Positions 56,213 to 64,000 of a DNA stretch of 64,000 nucleotides are shown in pieces (the first letter of the stretch is position 1; the number at the start of each line of letters is the position of its first letter). The notes under the pieces were generated by a model that saw only the letters and a list, made by a program, of their open reading frames with translations, was not told the origin of the DNA and did not search any database. The stretch is from NCBI GenBank assembly GCA_032622095.1, contig CP136063.1:89689980-89753979 (forward strand), in the 5' to 3' direction. The position numbers and the translations under genes were made by a program. This DNA comes from Siphonodentalium dalli (lineage: Eukaryota > Mollusca > Scaphopoda > Gadilida > Siphonodentaliidae).

Positions 56213-56735
56213 TCTATCTATACTATATATTTCGTATATAAGTGTAAAAACCCACGAACACCGTAGTTTTGGAGAAGCTCTGAGCACCCTTTATCCACTC
56301 CCAAATCACCGCAAAGGCACGGCGTGGGTTAATCAAGTGATTATTTAATGAGTGTTTGTTTTTGACGCATCGCTATAAAGAGCGTCTGTTTCCCATTCAA
56401 CGTTATTAGCATCTGCAGAGTTATACGGGAACATTGAGTGCTTTCCTATGCGGGGAGATTTATTGGATGCCAACTCTTACAACATCATTGTTATAGTATG
56501 TATGACACTTAGGTCAGGGCTTAGGGGGGGTAGTTATAGGCATAATGCTTCTCAGAAATAAAAAAACATAAATTAAATTTTAAAAACATTTGTTTCTGAA
56601 CAACCCTGCGAGCACGGATGGCGCGCTTTGTTTTTACAGTATATACCTTTGGTGTATACCGAAATCATCCCATATAATCACGAATATAGCATTTCTCCCC
56701 AGATATACTGTTATAAAGCTACTGGAATCTGCCAA
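56213..56735 (+). mobile_element. Helitron-like array 3, unit 3 (3' end missing)
   Basis: Starts TCTATCTATACTATATATTT. Its inner part matches unit 6 (GCGAGCACGGATGGCGC, AAAGCTACTGGAATCTGCCA). It stops at GCCAA where another element begins. Confidence 0.75.
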
Positions 56736-57245
56736 TCTCATATATATTTTGAAGACCTCTGTCTGTATGTTTGTTTGTCTGTATGTTTGTTTGTCATTTA
56801 TACAAATCTACGATTCTCGACCGATTGGGACGAAACTTGGTACCTGTGTGTAGTTTGACCAGGCGGTCGACGTTGTCGTATTGGCGAGCCCGTGCGGCGC
56901 CCACTTCGCGCGTTCGCAGACGAGATCTCGGAAATGGGTGGAGCTATCGACTTGAAATTTGGTATGTGAATGTATCTTGCCCCAGATGCGAATTTTATCG
57001 GGTCGCCGAGCCCGTGCGACGCCAGCTTCGCGCATGCGCAGACCAGATCTCGGAAACGGGTAGAGCTATCGACTTGAAATTTGCTATGTGAATGTACCTT
57101 GCCCCGGATACGAATTGTATCGGGTCGCCGAGCCCGTGCGACGCCAGCTTCGCGCATGCGCAGACCAGATCTCGGAAACGGGTGGAGCTATCGACTTGAA
57201 ATTTGGTTTTTGAATAGCCCGGACAACGTCGGGCTCATCGGCTAG
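56736..57245 (+). mobile_element. Helitron-like array 3, unit 4 (array-1/2 type)
   Basis: TCTCATATATATTTTGAAG start, three 122-bp subunits, and the AGCCC...GGGCT hairpin then CTAG at 57242-57245, that is, the family of arrays 1 and 2 in plus orientation. It sits after GCCAA of unit 3. The matching text in unit 6 near 59135 runs on without it, so this is an insertion at AT. Confidence 0.85.
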
Positions 57246-58671
57246 TCTATACTATATATTTTGAGACTTCGTATATGTGTGTGTGTGTATGTACTTCATA
57301 GAATCCAAAACGACTGGTCCGATCGAGCTCAAACTTCGTATATAAGGGTAAAAAGCCACGGGGGTCGTCCGCGTAACATTTTGGAGACGATCAGAGCACT
57401 ATTTCTCCACTCCCAATCATTTTATTGATCCGTAAACACGGAAGGGGTTAATCCAAGAAGAGTAACTCTACATCTGTATATGTATATTTTTATAGCACAA
57501 ATATGCCTTAAAGCGCCAAATAATTCACCACCTGCGTGTATTCAAGAATATGAATCACACCAAAATTACGCGAATTGTATATGGAATGTGTATGTATAAG
57601 CTGCCATGTGTATATCATTCCCAGAATCCTACCATATCATGACATTCTATTAGTTAATATAAAACACCGTCAACTGTTGGGGGAATCGCGATATAGGCAA
57701 GCGAGCAAAGAGAGTTTAATGTCAACATACGCTATTTCGCTATTGCGAAATGGATGATCGTTATATGTAGCATAATTAAACGACATATTTAATTATGTTT
57801 GTGTGTGAATAACGATGGTGAAGACTTCCAATAACATATTAAATGGTCAAATACGTGCTTTCATATCCGTATACTCAAAATAATATATATTTTACAAGCT
57901 CGACATGCCATGTTTGTGTATATGGTACACTACCGTTCCAACACATCTTGCTGATACTTCCGTTCCAACACATCTTGCTATTTATCATTTTGCTGGTGAG
58001 AAAGTTTATGTTCACTTTGGTGCTATTTATATGCACAGAAAAAGGTACCATTACTCGGGAAAGCAACCTACTGAAATGCATATAGATGTACGCGAATCAT
58101 GTTGCGTTCTCACACAATGCAGTTATCCCAAATCCGCGCTCTTTAAAATAGAATTGGCTGCATGGCTGGCCTACTTCTGATGGCACAGTATGTTACGCAC
58201 CTGTCCGACTAAGTCACTTTGAACCCAAAATGTATACAAAATTCGCACAAGCTCTTCACATTGAAACGGGTACCCACAAGTGATATATATGTGTGTGTTA
58301 TTTATAGACTCGGACCGATTGAGCTCAAACTTGGTGTCTACGGGAAGTGTCATGGACGGGTTAAAAACTTGGTATCTACGGGAAGTGTCATGGACGGGTT
58401 AAATTGTGACCCCGACCTGACCTTGACCTTGAAAATGATCAATTCAAGGTCAAATCGGGTAAAATTGAAAAACAAAAAATTAAATTAAAAAATTAAAAAG
58501 GCACAATTAACTCATTGAAAAACAAAAAATTTAAATTAAAAAATTAATTAACAAATTGAAAAATTTTTCTGACGATTGCAAATGCAGCACAAGTGTCTCG
58601 GAACCTGTTGCAATTGCTTTTTCGAACAAAGCCATGGGACGAATGCCGCCAGTGGCGGGCTAACCTGCTAG
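57246..58671 (+). mobile_element. Helitron-like array 3, unit 5
   Basis: TCTATACTATATATTTTGAG start and CCGCCAGTGGCGG hairpin with CTAG at 58668-58671. At ~1.4 kb it is the longest unit. It contains a short duplication (ACACATCTTGCT x2 near 57945-57980) and a repeated GGAAGTGTCATGGACGGGTT. No Rep or helicase motifs. Confidence 0.85.
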
Positions 58672-59741
58672 TCTATCTATACTATATATTTTGAGACTTC
58701 GTATATGTGTGTGTGTGTACTTCATAGAATCCAAAACGCGTGTAAAGATTGAGCTCAAACTTCCTATGTAAGTGTCAAATCACACCGACACGACCGTGGT
58801 CGCGGTTTAGAGAAGCTCAGAGCACCCGTTCTCCAATCTCAAATCACCGCAAAGGCACAGCGGGGGTTAATCAAGTGATTATTTAATGAGCGTTTGTTTT
58901 TGACGCATCTCTATAAAGAGCGTCTGTTTCCCATTCAACGTTATTCGCATCTGCAGAGTTATACGGGAACGCAAACGTTATCGCTCGAAATTTATTCCCT
59001 GCGAGCACGGATGGCGCACTTTGTTTTTACAGTATATACCTTTGGTATATACCGAAATCATCCCAGATAATCACGAATATAGCATCAGATTTCTCCCCAG
59101 ATATACCGTTATAAAGCTACTGGAATCTGCCAATCTACTATTAATATGTGTGTATATATGTGGGTACTTCATAGAATCGAAAACGCGTGTAGGAACGGGC
59201 ATCCCCACGGCAATGTCGGCAAATATATATGAGTGTGTCCTTTATAGACTCGAACCGATTGAGCTCAAACTTGCTAAATATTTACTGGGAAATTCCAGGC
59301 AATGCCGATTGAGCTCAAACTTGCTACCTACGGGAAGTGTCATATATATGTGTGTGTCCTTTATAGACTCGAACCGATTGAGCTAAAACTTGCTAAATAC
59401 GGGAAGTGTCATGGACGGGTTCATTGAAAAACAAAAAAAAATCGGGTAAAATTGAAAAACAGAATTAAAAAGGCACAATTAACTCCTTGAAAAACAAAAA
59501 AAAATCGGGTAAAATTTAAAAACAAAAAATGCAATTAAAAAATTAAAAAAGCACAATTAACTCATTGAAAAACAAAATAATTAACTCATTGAAAAACAAA
59601 AAATTAAATTAAAATTGTCATGTTTCTGACTATTGCCGATATTTGCTGCAAATGCAGCACAAGTGTCTCGGAACCTGTTGCAATTGCTTTTTCGAACAAA
59701 GCCATGGGACGAATGCCGCCAGTGGCGGGCTAACCTGCTAG
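58672..59741 (+). mobile_element. Helitron-like array 3, unit 6
   Basis: TCTATCTATACTATATATTT start and CTAG at 59738-59741. Contains an internal 5'-end-like TCTACTATTAATATGTG near 59136, suggesting fusion of two units, and A-rich (AAAAACAAAAAATTAAATT) stretches. Confidence 0.85.
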
Positions 59742-60615
59742 TCTATACTATATATTTTGAGACTTTGTATATGTGTGTGTGTGTACTTCATAGAATCCAA
59801 AACGCGTGTACAGATTGAGATCAAATTTCGTATGTAAGTGTAAAATCCCACTGACACCGCCGTAGTCGTGTTTTCGACAAGCTCTGAGCACCCTTTATCC
59901 ACTCCCAAATCACTGCAAAGGCACTTCGGGGGTTAAGGCAATAACGCTCTTTATCTATACCTTATACGGAGGTTTTAACAATTAACGCTCTTTATTGCAA
60001 TGGACGTGGCTAAACGATACCCCATGTGTCCGATGCGCATTCCAATGGACGTGGCTAAACGACTGACCCCATGCGTCCGAAATACGGATGCGGACGAAAT
60101 GCAACTAAAAAGGCAGAATTGATCTAAGAGCTCGAAATATTATGCAGAGGGATTTCACGACGGGATTAATTGACTGTCCGCTCTGAAGTTTAGGACGGGG
60201 AGGACGGGTACCATGAATTAACTCATTGAAAAACAAAGAATGCGTTATCTCGCAAACGGGTGGAGCTATCGACTTGAAATTTGCTATGTGAATGTATCTT
60301 GCCCCGGATACAAATTTTATCGGGTCGCCGAGTCCGTGCGACGCCAGCTTCGCGCATGCGCAGACGAGATCTCGGAAACGGGTGGAGCTATCGACTGGAA
60401 ATTTGCTATGTGAATGTATCTTGCGCCGGGTACAAATTTTATCGGGTCGCCGAGCCCGTGCGACGCCAGCTTCGCGCATGCGCAGACCAGATCTTGGAAA
60501 CGGGTCGAGCTACCGGGTACAAATTTTTCTGAAACGCGTGGAGCTAAAAATTAAAAAAATTATTAAACAAATGTCATGTTTCGGACAAGCCGCCGGTGGC
60601 GGGCTAACCTGCTAG
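59742..60615 (+). mobile_element. Helitron-like array 3, unit 7 (chimaeric)
   Basis: TCTATACTATATATTTTGAG start and CCGCCGGTGGCGG hairpin with CTAG at 60612-60615. Between 60245 and 60520 it holds two 122-bp subunits of the other Helitron family, with their own hairpin end missing. Confidence 0.85.
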
Positions 60616-61340
60616 TACTATATATTTTGAGACTTCCGTATATATATATGTGTGTACTTTATAGAATCGAAAACGACTGCACCCATCGAGCTCAAATTTC
60701 GTATATAAGTGTAAAAACCCACGGGCATCGTCGATGTCGCGTTTTGGACAAGCTCTGAGCACTCATTCTCCACTCCCAATCATCAAAATCACAGCAAACG
60801 ACACTTCGGGGGTTAAGGCATTAACGATCTTTATATTAACCGACTAACGCTCTTTATTGCCATCGACGTTGCTAAACGGTTAACCATGCGTACGAAACTA
60901 CGGACGCAAAACGCGAAATACATTTATCACGATTAAAAAGGCAGAATTAACGTGTTGTGTGATTCTTATGTCTGTCGTTCCTAGGTACGGGGAAAATTTT
61001 CAATCATACCTCTTTTAGGGGCGGGTACTGCGTGTTGTGTGAAAACAAAAAATGCGTGTTGTGTGAATCTTATGTCTGTCATTCGGCACGGGGGAAATTT
61101 TCATCGGGTCAGTTTTTCCGCCCGATGTACCTTAAATCATACCTCTTTTAGGGACGGGTACTGCATGTTTAGTGATTCTTATGTCTTCTTCACCTTAATC
61201 GGGTAAAATAAGGTCTAATCGGGTAAAATATTGAAAAACCAAAAATTTAATTTAAAAAATTCAAAAATCCAGTAAATTAAAAATGCACGGGTAAAATATT
61301 GAAAAACCAAAAATTAAATTAAATGAAATTGTCAATGACA
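60616..61340 (+). mobile_element. Helitron-like array 3, unit 8 (3' end lost)
   Basis: TACTATATATTTTGAGACTTC start. The inner part resembles unit 1 (GAGCACTCATTCTCCACTCC, ACGTGTTGTGTGATTCTTAT, here duplicated). No hairpin or CTAG, and the homology ends about 61340. Confidence 0.75.
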
Positions 61341-61424
61341 CTGTAGCTCAACTTAGGTAGGGGAATAATTTAATGGTTTACAGTAAATGGAGAAATAGGA
61401 AAGATGTTGATTGAAATGTCTTGT

Positions 61425-64000
61425 AACCTGTGCCAAAGGATTCAGTCATGCAAATACTAAAATCCAAGATGGCTGCTGGTGGCCATGTTTTTTGGCCGAA
61501 TGACCCCAAAAGAACTTTTTCCCATCTACATGTCATTATTAACATCCATGACAAATTTTTATGAAGAACGACCAAAGCTACAACCTGTAGCCTACTCCAA
61601 AGGATTTAGTCATGAAAAGAGTAAAATCCAAGATGGTTGCTGGCGGCCATGTTTTTTGGCCGAACGACCCCAAAATGACTCGTTCCGATCTACATGTCAA
61701 TATTAACATCCATGACAAATTTCATGATTATCAGACGAATAGTATGACATGTAGCCCGCCCGCGTCAATGGATTTAATTTTGAAATCCAAGATGGGCCAC
61801 CAGTGGCCATGTTTTTTGGTCGAATGACCCCAAAATGACTCGTTCCCATCTACATGTCAATGTCAACAGCCATGACAAATTTCATGAAGATCCTACCAAA
61901 GGTACAACATGCAGCCCGCACCAAAGGATTTAGTCATGCAAAGAGTAAAATCCAAGATGGCTGCTGGTGGCCATGCTTTTTGGCCGAACGACCCCAAAAT
62001 GACTCGTTCCCATCTACATGTCATTGTTAATATCTGTGACAAATTTCATGTAATTCCGACCAAAGCTACAACCTGTAGCCCGCGGGAAAGGATTTAGTCA
62101 TGCAAATAGTAAAATCCAAGATGGCTGCTGGCGGCCATGTTTTTGAGCTGAACGACCCCAAAATCACTCGTTCCCGTCTACATGTTAATATTAACATCCA
62201 TGACAAATTTTATGATGATCAGACTAACAGTACAACCTGTAGCCCTCGCCAATGGATTTAATTTTGAAATCCAAGATGGCCAACAGCGGCCATGTTTTTT
62301 GGCCGAATGTCCCCAAAATCACTCGTTCCCATCTACATGTCAATGTCAACATTCATGATAAATTGCATAAAGATCAGACAAAAGGTACGACCTGTAGCCC
62401 GCGCCAAAGGATTTAGTCATGCAAAGAGTAAAATCCAAGATGGCTGCTGGCGGCCATGTTTTTTGGCCGAACGACCCCAAAATCACTCGTTCTCATCTAC
62501 ATGTCAATATTAACATCCATGACAAATTTCATGATGATCAGATGAACAGTACGACCTGTAGCCTGTGCTAATGGAATGAATTTTGAAATCAAAGATGGCC
62601 GCTGGCGACAATGTTTTTAGGCCGAATGACCCCAAAATGATTCGTTCCCATCTACATGCCATTGTTAACATCCATGACAAATTTTATGATGATCAGACTA
62701 AAGGTACGAACTTTAGCCCGTGCTAAAGGATTTAGTAATACAAAGAGTAAAATCCAAGATGGCTGCTGGCGGAAATGTTTTTCGGCTAAATAACCCCAAA
62801 ATGACTCGTTTCCCATCTACATGTCATTGTTAACATTCATGACAAATTTTATGATGATAAGACTAAAGGTACGACCTGAAGCCCGTGCTAAAGGATTTAG
62901 TCATACAAAGAGTAAAATCCAAGATGGCTGCTGGCAGCCATGTTTTTTGGCCGAATGACCCCAAAATTACTCGTTCCCATCTACATGTCAATATTAACAT
63001 CCATGACAAATTTCATGATGATCAGACGAACAGTACGACCTGTGGCCCATGCTAATGAATTAAATTTTGAAATCAAAGATGGCTGCTGGCGGCCATGTTT
63101 TTCGGCCGAATGACCCCAAAATGACTCGTTCCCATCTACATGCCATTGCTAACATCCATGACAAATTTTATCATGATAAGACTAAAGGTACAAACTGTAG
63201 CCCGTGCTAAACGATTTAGTCATACAAAGAGTAAAATCCAAGATGGCTGCTGGTGGCCATGTTTTTTGGCCGAATGACCCCAAAATGACTCATTCCCATC
63301 TACATGTCATTATTAAAATTCATGACAAATTTTATGATGATCAGACTAAAGGACAGACCTGAAGCCCGTGCTAAAGGATTTAGTCATACAAAGAGTAAAA
63401 TTCAAGATGGCTGCTGGCGGCCATGTTTTTCGACCGAATGACCCCAAAATGACTTGTTCCCATCTACATGTCATTGTTAACATTCATGAAAGATTTTATG
63501 ATGATCAGACTAAAGGTACGACCTATAGCCCGTGCTAAAGAATTTAGTCATACCAAGAGTAAAATCCAAGATGGCTGCTGGCGGCCATGTTTTTTGGCCG
63601 AATGACTCCAAAATGACTCGTTCCCATCTACATGTCAATATTAACATCCATGACAAATTTCATGATGATAAGACGAACAGTACGACCTGTGGCCCGTGCT
63701 AATGAATTAAATTTTGAAATCAAAGATGGCTGCTGGCGGCCATGTTTTTTATCGGAATGACCCCAAAATGACTCATTCCCATCTACATGCCATTGTTAAC
63801 ATCCATGACAAATTTTATAATTATCAGACTAAAGGTACGAACTGTAGCCCGTGCTAAAGGATTTAGTCATACAAAGAGTAAAATCCAAGATGGCTGCTGG
63901 CGGCCATGTTTTTTGGCCAAATGACCCCAAAATGACTCGTTCCCATCTACATGTCATTATTAATATTCATGACAAATTTCATGACAATAAGACGAACAGT
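61425..64000. repeat. satellite with AAGATGGC core, open at right edge
   Basis: Monomers of about 155-164 bases. Each contains ATCCAAGATGGCTGCTGGCG, GGCCATGTTTTTTGGCC, AATGACCCCAAAATGAC, TCTACATGTCA and CATGACAAATTT. Two variants mix, one with GGATTTAGTCATGCAAAGAG and one with TTAATTTTGAAATCAAAG. About 16 monomers are visible, none with a conserved reading frame. The boundary with Helitron unit 8 is near 61340-61425. Confidence 0.9.

Noticed and set aside
61479-62513. Repeated short frames (FFGRMTPKELFPIYM-like) as a gene family
   Set aside because: They recur with the satellite monomer and are broken at different places in each.

Overview
This 64 kb window is AT-rich eukaryotic intergenic DNA, most likely from a marine invertebrate. 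The grounds are the mixture of elements: a Penelope-like retroelement, hAT, piggyBac-like and pogo/Tigger-like miniature transposons (MITEs), and Helitron arrays, together with simple repeats such as (CAGA)n. The species cannot be named from the sequence. I found no convincing host protein-coding gene, rRNA or intact tRNA. Nearly every long reading frame is explained by a repeat.

Layout. 0-5.5 kb: a candidate SINE head, a three-to-four-unit Helitron-like array on the minus strand (1671-4039), and a tandem duplication in which one copy holds two MITE insertions. 5.5-16 kb: many palindromic MITEs and an internally deleted hAT transposon (11561-12638) inside another MITE. 16.4-20.4 kb: a decayed Penelope-like element (PLE) with a minus-strand hammerhead ribozyme motif, itself inserted in a MITE. 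20-33 kb: MITEs in otherwise anonymous DNA, and a perfect 104-bp palindrome with an 8-bp target duplication (30465-30568). 33.7-35.4 kb: a dimeric satellite holding piggyBac-like MITEs. 36-45 kb: minisatellites, hAT copies, long foldbacks. 45.4-47.3 kb: a second minus-strand Helitron array inside a TTAA-flanked MITE. 47-54 kb: MITEs and anonymous DNA. 54.4-61.3 kb: a plus-strand Helitron array of about eight head-to-tail units. 61.4-64 kb: a satellite that runs off the end.

MITE families are named here as follows. MITE-1: pogo/Tigger-like, ends CAGTAATGC, TA target, almost pure palindrome. MITE-2: ends CAAGCCT, 8-bp target duplications, hAT-like. MITE-3: TTAA target, CCCTTT ends, piggyBac-like, with internal hairpins containing TATATATGCGAG. 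MITE-4: TTAA, ends CCCTTTCTAYACTAAAT. MITE-5: TTAA, ends CCTCTTCGCTGCT.

The strongest message is nesting. Several insertions sit inside other repeats or duplicated DNA, so the unoccupied target can be read within the same window. This fixes element ends and relative ages without outside data. The parts most worth study are the PLE terminal region (ribozyme, promoter-like boxes and paired GCGGGTA motifs) and the Helitron arrays, whose 122-bp repeats each carry a near-consensus NRF-1-type site.
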